Positions 43,316-52,067 of a DNA stretch of 64,000 bases are shown here, piece after piece (positions within the stretch are counted from its first letter, which is position 1; each line of letters begins with the position of its first letter). The notes under the pieces are model-generated. The model saw nothing but the letters and a program-made list of their open reading frames with translations, did no database searches and was not told where the DNA came from. Source of the stretch: Ga0077536 sp943370145 (GTDB taxonomy: Bacteria > Pseudomonadota > Gammaproteobacteria > Ga0077536); the NCBI GenBank assembly GCA_943370145.1, contig CALRPY020000008.1, positions 1 through 64,000 of the forward strand, written 5' to 3'. A program made the position numbers and the translations under genes.

Positions 43316-44140
43316 ATGGAACGAATAAAGCAGGCACTGGAAAAAGCGAAGGCGGAGCGTGGCACACAGGAAGGCCCCGCCGGATACGCGGCACCCGCAC
43401 ACGCCGCGCCGCGTGGTGACGGGCCGCCCCTGGCCGAGACCACCATCCAGTATTCGCAGACCAAGATAGCGCAGCTGGACCCGCGCCACCTGCAGGCCAT
43501 GCACGTGATCTACGGCGACGCGGACCGTGTGGGCCTCACGGCCTACAAGATGCTGCGCACCCAGGTGCTGCAGCGGATGACAGCCCGCGGGTGGAACGCC
43601 CTGGCCGTGACCAGCCCCGCGCCGGAGGACGGCAAGACGCTGACGGCCATCAACCTCGCCATCAGCCTCGCGCGTGAACTGCACCAGACCGTGCTGCTGG
43701 TGGACATGGATCTCCGCAATCCCAGCATCCATCGGTACTTCGGCTTCAAGCCGGCGCAGGGCATCGGTGACTACCTGCAGGGCAGGGCGCCGATGAGCGA
43801 TGTGCTGGTGAACCCCGGCATCGAGCGCCTGGTGGTGATGCCGGGGCGCAACGCGATAGAGAACTCCTCCGAAATCCTGGCCTCCCCGGCGATGGGCAGC
43901 CTGGTGCAGGAACTGAAGACGCGGTACCCGTCGCGCATGGTCGTGTTCGACATGCCGCCGGTGCTGTCCGCGGATGATGCGCTGTCTTTCGCGCCCTTCG
44001 TGGACGCCTTCCTGCTGGTGCTGCGTGACGGCAAGAACACCAGCAAGGAACTGGAACACACGATGGAGATCATGAAAGAGGCGACCATCATCGGCACGGT
44101 GCTGAACGCTTCAGACGAAAAGATCTCCCCGTACTACTAG
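43316..44140 (+). CDS. BY-kinase (CpsD/CapB-like tyrosine autokinase)
   Basis: Predicted 274-residue cytoplasmic kinase. Walker A is TSPAPEDGKT (99-108). Walker A' VLLVDMDLRNPSIHRYFG begins at 126, and the Walker B-like VVFDMPPVLSADDAL lies further on. The C-terminus has only two Tyr (ISPYY) instead of a long tyrosine cluster. BY-kinases regulate the Wzz-type partner by reversible phosphorylation. Start fixed by the family N-terminus MERIKQALEKAKAER, common in exosortase-associated kinases. Confidence 0.92.
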   Translation: MERIKQALEKAKAERGTQEGPAGYAAPAHAAPRGDGPPLAETTIQYSQTKIAQLDPRHLQAMHVIYGDADRVGLTAYKMLRTQVLQRMTARGWNALAVTSPAPEDGKTLTAINLAISLARELHQTVLLVDMDLRNPSIHRYFGFKPAQGIGDYLQGRAPMSDVLVNPGIERLVVMPGRNAIENSSEILASPAMGSLVQELKTRYPSRMVVFDMPPVLSADDALSFAPFVDAFLLVLRDGKNTSKELEHTMEIMKEATIIGTVLNASDEKISPYY

Positions 44141-44145
44141 CCGCC

Positions 44146-45012
44146 ATGTACGAGAAACACTTCGGTTTCCGCGAGCGGCCCTTCGCACTGAGCCCGGACC
44201 CGGCGTTTCTCTACCGCAGCCGCAAGCACGGCATGGCCCTGACCATGCTGGAATACGGGCTCGTCAACGACGCGCCCATCATCGTCATCACCGGTGAAAT
44301 CGGCGCCGGCAAAACCACGCTGATCCGCCAGCTGCTGAACCAGATGGACGACCGGACCTCTGTCGGCCTCATTTCGAATACCCACAAGGCTTTCGGCGAA
44401 CTTATCCAGTGGGTGGCCATGGCCTACGGGCTGCCCCATGAGGGCCGGGACAAGGTGTCGCTCTACCGGGCTTTCGTCGATTTCCTGATAGCGGAGTACG
44501 CGAAGGGTAAGCGCACGGTGCTGATAGTGGACGAAGCCCAGAACATGGACGCGGAGACGCTGGAGGAGCTGCGCGTGATCTCCAACATCAACGCGGACAA
44601 GAACCTGGTGCTTCAGCTGGTGCTGGTGGGCCAGCCCGAGCTGCGCGATACCCTGCGTCTGAAGCGGCTTGAGCAGTTCGCGCAGCGCATCGCGGTGGAC
44701 TACCACCTGGATGCCCTGGACTTCAAGGAAGCGCGCGAGTACATCCAGCACCGGCTGGAATTTGCCGGCGGCAGCAAGAACATCTTCCAGCCGGACGCCA
44801 TCCTCGAAATATTCAAGCATTCGGAAGGCGTGCCGCGCCTCATCAACTCCCTGTGCGATACAGCGCTGGTGTATGCCTTCGCCGAAGGCCGGCAACGCGT
44901 AACGGGCAAGCTGGTGATGGAGATGATCGAGGAAAAGAAAGCAAAGAACCTCTTCGGCGCGGGGAAGCTGCGTTACGCCGAGGAAACGGAACAAGGATCG
45001 CCAGAGTCATGA
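44146..45012 (+). CDS. ExeA-like AAA ATPase of exosortase loci
   Basis: Predicted 288-residue ATPase. It begins MYEKHFGFRERPFALSPDPA, typical of ExeA/GspA-like proteins in exosortase-linked clusters. Walker A is GEIGAGKT (50-57), Walker B TVLIVDEAQN (124-133), and sensor LVLVGQPELR. No transmembrane or peptidoglycan-binding extension is present, unlike true ExeA. It is encoded 5 bases after the kinase and overlaps wecB by four bases (ATGA). Its precise job in polysaccharide or protein sorting is not established. Confidence 0.88.
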   Translation: MYEKHFGFRERPFALSPDPAFLYRSRKHGMALTMLEYGLVNDAPIIVITGEIGAGKTTLIRQLLNQMDDRTSVGLISNTHKAFGELIQWVAMAYGLPHEGRDKVSLYRAFVDFLIAEYAKGKRTVLIVDEAQNMDAETLEELRVISNINADKNLVLQLVLVGQPELRDTLRLKRLEQFAQRIAVDYHLDALDFKEAREYIQHRLEFAGGSKNIFQPDAILEIFKHSEGVPRLINSLCDTALVYAFAEGRQRVTGKLVMEMIEEKKAKNLFGAGKLRYAEETEQGSPES

Positions 45013-46130
45013 CCCAGGAAAGAATGAAAATCGTGCTGGTGGCGGGCGCCCGCCCCAACTTCATGAAGGTGGCCCCGATCATTCGCGAGTTCAGGAAGCA
45101 CGAAGACGTCTTCGACTGGCGGCTGGTTCACACCGGCCAGCACTACGACCATGGCATGAGCGACGTGTTCTTTGAAGAACTGGGCATCCCGCAGCCGCAC
45201 TTTCACATGGGCGCGGGTGGCGGCAGCCACGCTGAGCAGACGGCGCGGATCATGATCGAATTCGAGAGGTACTGCGCCGAAGAAAAGCCCGCGCTCGTCA
45301 TGGTCGTTGGGGACGTTAATTCGACCTTGGCGTGCTCAATTGTTGCCAAGAAACAAGGATGCCGAGTGGCTCATGTGGAAGCAGGCCTTAGAAGCGGCGA
45401 TATGAGCATGCCAGAAGAAATAAACCGAATCGTTACCGACTCAATCTCAGATCTCTTTTTCGTTACCGAACCTAGTGGTCAAAGCAACTTGCTCAAGGAG
45501 GGGCACTCGGAGCGAGATATTTTCTTCATCGGTCACGTAATGATCGACAACCTTTTTTTTCAATTAAGGCGTCTGAATGAAGAAGGCGCGAAAAGCCTGG
45601 AAACAGATTCTCTAAAAAAACGGTACGAACGTTACGGCGTAGTGACGATGCATAGACCTGCTAACGTGGATCACTATCCTACGCTCAAGGGAATTGTCGA
45701 TGCTTTGAACGAGATCTCTCAGACCCTTCCGCTCATATTTCCCATCCATCCAAGGACAGCGGCAAACCTGGAGAAGTTCAGTCTTAAGACGAGCGACCGA
45801 ATCGAACGCCTCAGCCCGCTACCATACATGGAGTTCTTGAATCTCTGGAAGGATGCACTAATTGTTTTAACGGACAGTGGAGGGCTCCAAGAAGAGACCA
45901 CCGCGCTTGGCATTCCATGCATTACGATGAGGAGCAATACTGAGCGCCCGGTAACAGTGTTAGAAGGCTCTAACATCATCGCAGGAACGAACCCCCAAGA
46001 AATCCTCAGGCTGACATTGGAGACGATTCATTCACCCCCAACTCAAAAGCGACGAATTCCTGAGTTCTGGGATGGGAATGCGGCGTCAAGAATGATGACT
46101 GTGCTTATCCCTGCCGGTGGTCAGAATTGA
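45009..46130 (+). CDS. wecB: UDP-N-acetylglucosamine 2-epimerase; mosaic gene
   Basis: Predicted 373-residue non-hydrolysing epimerase that interconverts UDP-GlcNAc and UDP-ManNAc. Motifs: VLVAGARPNFMKVAPIIREF, then LVHTGQHYDHGMSD, VVGDVNSTLACS, HVEAGLRSGDMSMPEEINR, VTMHRPANVD, and LTDSGGLQEETTALGIPCIT. The frame is intact, yet base composition changes within it. The first ~290 bases are as GC-rich as the upstream operon; the rest is clearly AT-richer. In hand counts, 36 of 60 bases are G/C at 45241-45300 against 26 of 60 at 45541-45600. No wecC is found in the window. Confidence 0.95.
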   Translation: MTQERMKIVLVAGARPNFMKVAPIIREFRKHEDVFDWRLVHTGQHYDHGMSDVFFEELGIPQPHFHMGAGGGSHAEQTARIMIEFERYCAEEKPALVMVVGDVNSTLACSIVAKKQGCRVAHVEAGLRSGDMSMPEEINRIVTDSISDLFFVTEPSGQSNLLKEGHSERDIFFIGHVMIDNLFFQLRRLNEEGAKSLETDSLKKRYERYGVVTMHRPANVDHYPTLKGIVDALNEISQTLPLIFPIHPRTAANLEKFSLKTSDRIERLSPLPYMEFLNLWKDALIVLTDSGGLQEETTALGIPCITMRSNTERPVTVLEGSNIIAGTNPQEILRLTLETIHSPPTQKRRIPEFWDGNAASRMMTVLIPAGGQN

Positions 46131-46233
46131 AGCAGCTTGGTCCCGCCCTGTTCCGACATGAACGACTAATCCACTGTTTAATAAATGTCGAAGCGGTTGA
46201 ATACCTGATTCGAAACCAATAGGAACCCTTCGC

Positions 46234-47403
46234 GTGGTCGGCAGAAAAGTTCGTGTTGCCGTTTTGACAAACATAATTCCGGAATATCGCCGGGATTACT
46301 ATCTAAGGCTTTTCAACGATGGTCGCCTTGACATAACGGTTTACTGTCAATCGGCAATACCTGGAATGAATCTTCCGTCCGTCCACCGTGAACTAGGCAA
46401 TCAGGTCGTAGAGGTCCCGTTTCACGGTGCAAAACGCGAAGCTTTCGGTTGGCAAAATTTGCCTTGGCTAGAGCTATTGCGCGGATACGATGTCTATTTT
46501 GTGCTTGGTAATCCTCGAGTGTTTTCGAACGTCCTCATTTCTCTCTTATTGCTTCTGATAGGCAGAAAGGTAGTCATCCAAGGCCAACTTCACACCAGTG
46601 GAAGCGTTAAGTTCCTGGAGAATCTTCGTCTGCTTTGGTGGCGCGCGTTTCAATACATTTACTTGTATAACGATCATGAGGTATTGGCCCTAGCCGAGAG
46701 AAAGGGGTTCCAGAAAAAAATAATCGTAGGAATGAACAATGGCCTGAACCAGGAATTAATTGAGGCAGCCATAAAGATATGGCCGGCGGATAAACTCGGT
46801 GCTTGGCAGAAAGCTAAGAATCTTGACGGAAAAATCGTGGTGCTTTCATGCGCACGCCTCGAACCGAAGAATCGGTTCAATCTTATGGTTGAATGTCTAC
46901 CGAAACTGACCAAGCTTCAGCCTAATTTGTTGTGGTGCGTGATTGGTGACGGCCAAGAGCGGGATGCGCTTCATGCCGCGGCTGAAGAGTTGGGCATGAG
47001 AAATTCGGTCTGTTGGTTAGGTGCGGTTTATGATGAAAAAGACCTCGCACCTTGGTTTCTCAGTGCAAAGGCGTTTGTCCATCCTGGATCTATTGGGCTC
47101 AGTCTTCTACATGCCTTCGGATATGGGTTGCCCGTAGTTACGCATGATAAGTCGGAGCAGCATATGCCCGAATATGCAGCACTCGAAGTAGGAAAAAACG
47201 GATATGTCTATGAATTCGGTGACGCGCAAGACTTGATACGGTCACTTCTCCGGACAATCTCGGAGTCTGCGAAGTTAAGTGATTGTGCCAAGCAGACTGC
47301 AGTTGAACGATTCAACACGCGCATCATGGCCAAGCGATTCGGCGAGATGTGCATGACGGCAGCAGAGCGCGATACCGGGGGAAAAGCGGAATCATGTGTT
47401 TAG
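46234..47403 (+). CDS. GT4-type glycosyltransferase
   Basis: Predicted 389-residue cytoplasmic GT-B glycosyltransferase with GTG start (AGGA at 46221-46224). The N-terminal domain starts VRVAVLTNIIPEYRRDYYLR. The C-terminal domain has VLSCARLEPKNRF, then WCVIGDGQERDAL, and the nucleotide-sugar site FVHPGSIGLSLLHAFGYGLP, where the usual E-x7-E is changed (G-S-I-G-L-S in place of the first Glu). Sugar specificity cannot be read. Lies 103 bases after wecB. Confidence 0.85.
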   Translation: MVGRKVRVAVLTNIIPEYRRDYYLRLFNDGRLDITVYCQSAIPGMNLPSVHRELGNQVVEVPFHGAKREAFGWQNLPWLELLRGYDVYFVLGNPRVFSNVLISLLLLLIGRKVVIQGQLHTSGSVKFLENLRLLWWRAFQYIYLYNDHEVLALAERKGFQKKIIVGMNNGLNQELIEAAIKIWPADKLGAWQKAKNLDGKIVVLSCARLEPKNRFNLMVECLPKLTKLQPNLLWCVIGDGQERDALHAAAEELGMRNSVCWLGAVYDEKDLAPWFLSAKAFVHPGSIGLSLLHAFGYGLPVVTHDKSEQHMPEYAALEVGKNGYVYEFGDAQDLIRSLLRTISESAKLSDCAKQTAVERFNTRIMAKRFGEMCMTAAERDTGGKAESCV

Positions 47404-47519
47404 CGCGGCTGAACATCGATATTTGGATGAGAGAGTGTGCGCGGCACGATAAGAGTGCCAGCGTGCGGCACTTGCGCAGCAGTATCGAAGGCATCAAACG
47501 TGGCCTGTCCTTCAAATGA
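47394..47519 (+). pseudogene. short frame, possible C-terminal remnant of a glycosyltransferase
   Basis: A 41-residue frame (ATG 47394) overlaps the end of the previous gene and the start of the next fragment. Its end, RHLRSSIEGIKRGLSFK, looks like the basic C-terminal tail of some GT2 glycosyltransferases. Very weak evidence; it may be non-coding. Confidence 0.25.
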
Positions 47520-47761
47520 AAAGGGTTGGAATCAATAGGCTTTCGGCGCGCCCGGGATGCGTCGGTGGAAGCGAGTATTATTTCGTCCGCCAGTTGCTTG
47601 GGTTAGGCAAATTGACCCACGATTTTGACGTGGCTGCGTATGTGCTGCCTGGTTTCGCAAAGTCTAACCCCGAACTCGCTGGCCGGCCGCATGAGCCGCA
47701 GCGAGTACTCGCGCGATCGCCAATGGAACGCCTTTCAGGCGCTGTGCGTCTGAAGTCATGA
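47516..47761 (+). pseudogene. N-terminal fragment of a GT4 glycosyltransferase
   Basis: An 81-residue frame begins VGINRLSARPGCVGGSEYYF, the classical N-terminal glycine-rich motif of GT4 enzymes (compare 'PGGxGGxE'). Similarity stops around residue 50, after which the DNA turns GC-rich and the frame ends at 47761, overlapping the next ATG (ATGA). The rest of a GT4 protein is missing here, but a matching C-terminal part appears at 48918-49310. The two pieces together look like one gene broken by the GC-rich gene between them. Confidence 0.65.
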
Positions 47762-48921
47762 AGACGCGATCCTCAGTTTCGGACACGGCTGCTTTCGGGC
47801 TGTGGAGCCATGATTTCAGCATGGTGACGGGACAGGCCTTCGTTACCGCACGTGCCGCGGCGCTGATGCGACAGCGGCAGGTTTGCGAGTTCATCTACCG
47901 CGGGCCCGGCCTGGCGATGCTTCAGACTTGGCTGCGCTGCGCGGTCGGCTTGTGGTCGGCGGTATTGCGCAACCGTGTGAAAACGCTCTATCTAGTGTGC
48001 TCGCGCTCCAACGCGGGATTCCTTCGCGACCTGCCGGCCTACTTGGTGACCTTCTTCGGGGTTCGAGTACTGGTCCACGCCCACGGCTCGGACATCGTCG
48101 ACCTGATGCACCGTCCGCTGTGGGGCGCATTCGCTCGCAGCCTGTTGAAGCGCTGCGAACTTATCGTGCCGTCCGCGCACCTGTTGCAGCCGTTGACAGC
48201 ATGCGGCATCGCGAGGCTTCATCTGTGCGAAAACTTCGCGTTCGGTGTGCAGCCCAGTGCCGCGGACGGCGGCTGGGCCTCTCCACCGGGATCGCACAAC
48301 GCCGGCCTGAGCGTGCTGTGGAACTCGAACATCCTCGCCAGCAAGGGCTTCTTCGCCGTGGCCGGAGCCGTGGAAATGCTGCATCGCGACGGGCGCGCGA
48401 TCAAGCTGGTTGCCATCGGTTCGCCCATGCCAGACTGTGAAATGTCGATCGAGCAGGTTCGACAGGTATTGAACAGTCTCAGCGGCCGGCCCTGGATCGA
48501 ACTGCGCGGGCCGGTCGGTCGCGAAAGTTTGACCCGACTGCTGAACCAGGCCGATGTCGTCTGTCTGCCGTCTCGCTACGTGTCCGAATGCCAGCCCCTC
48601 GCGGTGATCGAAGCGATGTGTGCTGGCCGGCAGCTCGTCGTATCGAACTCCCCGGCGCTGTCGGCCACCGTTGGCGACTACCCGTGCGAGATCGTCGAGT
48701 CGATCGATGCCGCCTCGGTGGCGGCAGCGCTGTCGCGGCTGTCACCTTCACACCCAGGGAGGCGGGCGCTGGAGCACGGCGCGGCCGCGGCCCGCGCCCG
48801 CTTCTCGGCGGAACGCTTCGACCGCGTACTCGCCAGCATTCTGGACGGCGCCGGGTCCGGCACCCCGGTAGATGCGGACCGGCCCGGCAAGGCATCGTCC
48901 ATTGCGCGGAAAACAGCATGA
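47758..48921 (+). CDS. GT4-type glycosyltransferase, GC-rich insertion
   Basis: Predicted 387-residue GT-B glycosyltransferase: LVHAHGSDIVDLMHRPLWGA in the acceptor domain, then LSVLWNSNILASKGFFAVAG, GPVGRESLTRLLNQADVVCL, and the E-x7-E region CQPLAVIEAMCAGRQLVVSN. It is strikingly GC-rich compared with its neighbours (hand count 39 of 60 at 48121-48180). It separates the two ends of another GT4 gene. Start and stop overlap both fragments by four bases (ATGA on each side). Likely arrived separately from the surrounding AT-rich cassette. Confidence 0.87.
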   Translation: MKTRSSVSDTAAFGLWSHDFSMVTGQAFVTARAAALMRQRQVCEFIYRGPGLAMLQTWLRCAVGLWSAVLRNRVKTLYLVCSRSNAGFLRDLPAYLVTFFGVRVLVHAHGSDIVDLMHRPLWGAFARSLLKRCELIVPSAHLLQPLTACGIARLHLCENFAFGVQPSAADGGWASPPGSHNAGLSVLWNSNILASKGFFAVAGAVEMLHRDGRAIKLVAIGSPMPDCEMSIEQVRQVLNSLSGRPWIELRGPVGRESLTRLLNQADVVCLPSRYVSECQPLAVIEAMCAGRQLVVSNSPALSATVGDYPCEIVESIDAASVAAALSRLSPSHPGRRALEHGAAAARARFSAERFDRVLASILDGAGSGTPVDADRPGKASSIARKTA

Positions 48922-49310
48922 ACAGAATCTCCCATACCCTCTGGCTGGTTAGTGGGCGATGCAAGATTGTGCGTCCAGGCCGAGTTCCGGCAGCCGACCG
49001 TGATGGACTCATCAAAATGGCGCTTGGCGTTGCATTCCCAAGTGAATATGAGGGATCGGGTGCCCCTGCGCTTGAGGCAATGGCCCTCCGAACGCCACTA
49101 ATTTCAAGTGCCTGCGGAAGCCTTCCGGAGGTGGTTGGTAACGCTGGACTTGTGCTGCCACTGGAAGGTGATGCATGGGCACATGCCCTGGAGAATGTAG
49201 GAGCGCGGCGTAGCGAGCAAATTGCCTCTGGACGCCAGCGTGTCCTCGAATACTCTACGCAAAAAAGCGCAGAAGAACTTTTAGCGGGCTATCGCTTGGC
49301 ACTCGCATGA
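48918..49310 (+). pseudogene. C-terminal fragment of a GT4 glycosyltransferase
   Basis: A 130-residue frame holds the end of a GT4 enzyme: PGRVPAADRDGLIKMALGVA, then FPSEYEGSGAPALEAMALRT (the E-x7-E site), SACGSLPEVVGNAGLVLP, and a closing helix. No N-terminal domain precedes it. The DNA returns to the AT-richer composition of the cassette at about its start. It fits the N-terminal fragment at 47516-47761. It could be translated from its own ATG, but it would lack the acceptor domain. Confidence 0.7.
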
Positions 49311-49356
49311 GGGCGGCGTTTTGACGTCGGAAGGCGAAAACGTTCGCCCGCGGCCA

Positions 49357-50592
49357 ATGAAAGGTGCAAGGGTGCGAAGAGTATTGTTTGTCAATCGGTT
49401 CTTCTGGCCAGACCAGTCCGCCACCTCTCGTGTGCTCACTGACCTGGCGTTTCACATTGCCGCACTTGATGAGTTTGAGGTTCATGTCGTCTGTTCGCGC
49501 CATCTGTATGAGGATCCGGCGGCGAATTTGCCCGCAGAAAGCAATGAAGCCGGAGTAGAGGTCCATCGTCTATGGACAACACAATTCGGCCGCGGGAACC
49601 TCTTCGGTCGAAGTACAGATTATTTGACGTTTTATTTCTCGACGTTGATATGGCTGCTAGCTAACTGTAGCTACGGCGACGTTGTTGTGGCCAAAACCGA
49701 CCCTCCCCTCATATCAGTCGTTGCGTGGTTTGCTGCACGGATAAAACGCGCGACGCTTGTCAATTGGCTTCAGGACTTGTTCCCAGAGGTTGCGCGTGCG
49801 CTGGGCGTGAAGCTTGTGCAAGGCGCCATTTTTTCCTTGCTCTTCGAGCTTAGAAACAAAAGCTTGCGCGCCGCAACTGTGAATGTAGTCATAGGCAAAG
49901 CAATGGAAGCGCGTGTCAACTGTTTGCTTGCTGGGCGCTCATCAGTTGAAACAATTGAAAACTGGGTGCAAGGAGACGCCGTCACTTCAGTGCCGCATGA
50001 ATACAACGAGCTGCGCAAAACGTGGGGGTTGAATCCATATTTTGTTATTGGATATTCAGGAAACTTAGGTCGAGCACATAACTACCAAACAATAGTGGAC
50101 GCTGCCGAGCAATTGCGCGACTTATCGGATTTACGCTTTTTGATCATCGGTGGGGGGGCGTCAGTCGATAAGCTAAAAAGCGAGCTACGCACTCGCAATC
50201 TAGGTGGGTTCATTTTCAAGCCATACCAGTCCGAAAAGCGTCTTAGTCAGAGTCTTTCTGCTGCGGATGTTCATTTAGTGACTCTACTATCCGAAGCTGA
50301 AGGGTTGATAGTGCCAAGCAAGATTTATGGAATTTTAGCGGCGGGAAGACCAGTGATATTCGTGGGGCGAATTGATCAGCAACTCTCAAATTTGATATCC
50401 ACGCATAAATGCGGCGCTCAGGTAGCCGACTGGGACCAAGGACGAAGCCTTGCGCAATTTCTTCGTGACTTATATGAACGCCGTGACATGGCACGCGCGA
50501 TGGGGATCTCGAGTCGAAAACTATTCGAGGAAAACTTCGCTTCTCAGTACTCTCTTAAAAAATGGGAAGACTTGTTTCGTGCTCTCTCCTAA
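49357..50592 (+). CDS. GT4-type glycosyltransferase (WbuB-like)
   Basis: Predicted 411-residue GT-B glycosyltransferase. The N-terminus RRVLFVNRFFWPDQSATSRV is typical of the WcaI/WbuB group, followed by DVVVAKTDPPLISVVAWFAA and LVNWLQDLFPEVARALGV. The C-terminal part has VIGYSGNLGRAHNYQTIVDA, then LIIGGGASVDKLK and LLSEAEGLIVPSKIYGILAA. These enzymes usually add a fucose or N-acetylfucosamine residue, but specificity here is unproven. TTG at 49321 is an alternative start, adding 12 residues. Confidence 0.87.
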   Translation: MKGARVRRVLFVNRFFWPDQSATSRVLTDLAFHIAALDEFEVHVVCSRHLYEDPAANLPAESNEAGVEVHRLWTTQFGRGNLFGRSTDYLTFYFSTLIWLLANCSYGDVVVAKTDPPLISVVAWFAARIKRATLVNWLQDLFPEVARALGVKLVQGAIFSLLFELRNKSLRAATVNVVIGKAMEARVNCLLAGRSSVETIENWVQGDAVTSVPHEYNELRKTWGLNPYFVIGYSGNLGRAHNYQTIVDAAEQLRDLSDLRFLIIGGGASVDKLKSELRTRNLGGFIFKPYQSEKRLSQSLSAADVHLVTLLSEAEGLIVPSKIYGILAAGRPVIFVGRIDQQLSNLISTHKCGAQVADWDQGRSLAQFLRDLYERRDMARAMGISSRKLFEENFASQYSLKKWEDLFRALS

Positions 50593-50668
50593 CGAGCATT
50601 TAATTCGCCATCTCGTGTACAGCAGAGATGAGTAACATCTTTGGGTTTTGACAATTTCTCAACCGACA

Positions 50669-52024
50669 ATGACCAGCCAACTTTCGAATGTGGCGATGAC
50701 TGCAAAGCGACCAGTGAGAATGCCATCCTTGAGATCGTTAATGCCGATTGAAAACAGTATGGCATTGCGCTTACTTGTCGTTCGAATTCTAGGGGCGGGC
50801 GCGTCCTTTCTCGTTGGGCTGTACATAGCTAGGCAATATGGTGCCGAGACTTCGGGAGCTTATTATCTGTTTCTGGCGATCACTACAGCTGGCGCAATGC
50901 TGTCGAGGCTAGGTCTCGATGGCGCCTTGACGAAGTCCTTCTCAAAGGCTCTATCTAATCAGAAGCGCGCTCAGGCCAATAGCATTTGGCTCTATTGCAG
51001 CGGAATTACAATTCTCTTGGCTTTGACTATCTCTGCTGGCATCGGAATATGGGGAGAACCCATTCTAGCTCGGACTCTGGGGGCAGAGGCAAGCTCCTTC
51101 AAAATTTGTCTCATGCTGTGCGTGCCGTTCATGGCGCTGCAAAACATCAACTTTGGTGCCCTAAGGTGTTTGCACTGTCAGACAACCGCTGTTGTTCTGG
51201 AAACTGTGCTGACGCCAGCTACTACTATCACGCTTTTGGTGTTCGAACTGCTCAAGCCATTGGGCAGTGCTGGTCTCCATGTCGTTTCAGCTTTTGTGAT
51301 TGCTTGCGCAATCACAAGTTCTACGGCGGCTATTGCGGTTGCGCGTAAGCTTTCCTGGAGTGATGGCATCGGCGGCGTTCCGCAACGAGCCATGTGGCGG
51401 GTCGCGCAGAATCTTCTGTTGATTTCCCTGATTGGGCATCTTACTGAGTCAGTCTCTACGTACGTGCTCACTGCGTACGCGACCCTCGAGCAAGTGGGTA
51501 TTTTTAATTTGTGCCTGCGGCTCGTGATCCTTACTGGGCTTGCTGTTTCTGTAACTGATGGAATTAACGCTCCAAAGTTCGCCGTTCTTTTTGAGCAAGG
51601 AAAGCTTCGAGAAATTGAGTTGCTTGCGAGCAAAGCGATGGCCTTTAACCTACTGTTTGGCGCAGGTCCCCTACTTTTTATGTTTGCGTTTCCGTCCTGG
51701 ACCTTGAGTCTCTTCGGGCAGGGCTTTGTTCCTGGCGCAACCGCATTACGAATTCTCGCGCTGGGTCAGTTAGGAATGCTTGCCTGTGGGTCGGTGGGGT
51801 ACTTGCTGCTTATGGCCGGCAAGGAGCGCGCTGTTCTGCGCTCGTGGATATGTAGTCTTGCTCTTCAGGTGTTTGTTATTGGCTTAACTCTTCAAGAATA
51901 CGGGGCAGAGGCGGCTGCATTAGCATGGACTGCCGCGCTGCTTCTGAGAAACGCGTTCGCCGTGAAAGTAAGCGCACGCGAAGTAGGGGTCAGGCTTAGG
52001 CTGTTTGCCTGGCTTCGCGATTAA
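50669..52024 (+). CDS. Wzx-type oligosaccharide flippase
   Basis: Predicted 451-residue polytopic inner-membrane protein with about 12-14 hydrophobic helices. It opens with RLLVVRILGAGASFLVGLYI and ARQYGAETSGAYYLFLAITT, the usual start of polysaccharide_synt/MATE-like flippases. It would move lipid-linked repeat units to the periplasmic face for polymerisation. The start is uncertain (TTG 50648 or ATG 50669); ATG preferred. Sits between the WbuB-like gene and the polymerase gene, as expected for a Wzx/Wzy pathway. Confidence 0.88.
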   Translation: MTSQLSNVAMTAKRPVRMPSLRSLMPIENSMALRLLVVRILGAGASFLVGLYIARQYGAETSGAYYLFLAITTAGAMLSRLGLDGALTKSFSKALSNQKRAQANSIWLYCSGITILLALTISAGIGIWGEPILARTLGAEASSFKICLMLCVPFMALQNINFGALRCLHCQTTAVVLETVLTPATTITLLVFELLKPLGSAGLHVVSAFVIACAITSSTAAIAVARKLSWSDGIGGVPQRAMWRVAQNLLLISLIGHLTESVSTYVLTAYATLEQVGIFNLCLRLVILTGLAVSVTDGINAPKFAVLFEQGKLREIELLASKAMAFNLLFGAGPLLFMFAFPSWTLSLFGQGFVPGATALRILALGQLGMLACGSVGYLLLMAGKERAVLRSWICSLALQVFVIGLTLQEYGAEAAALAWTAALLLRNAFAVKVSAREVGVRLRLFAWLRD

Positions 52025-52067
52025 TCTGGCGAAGTCTCGGCCAAAGCCGTGCTGAAAAGGTTCTGAT

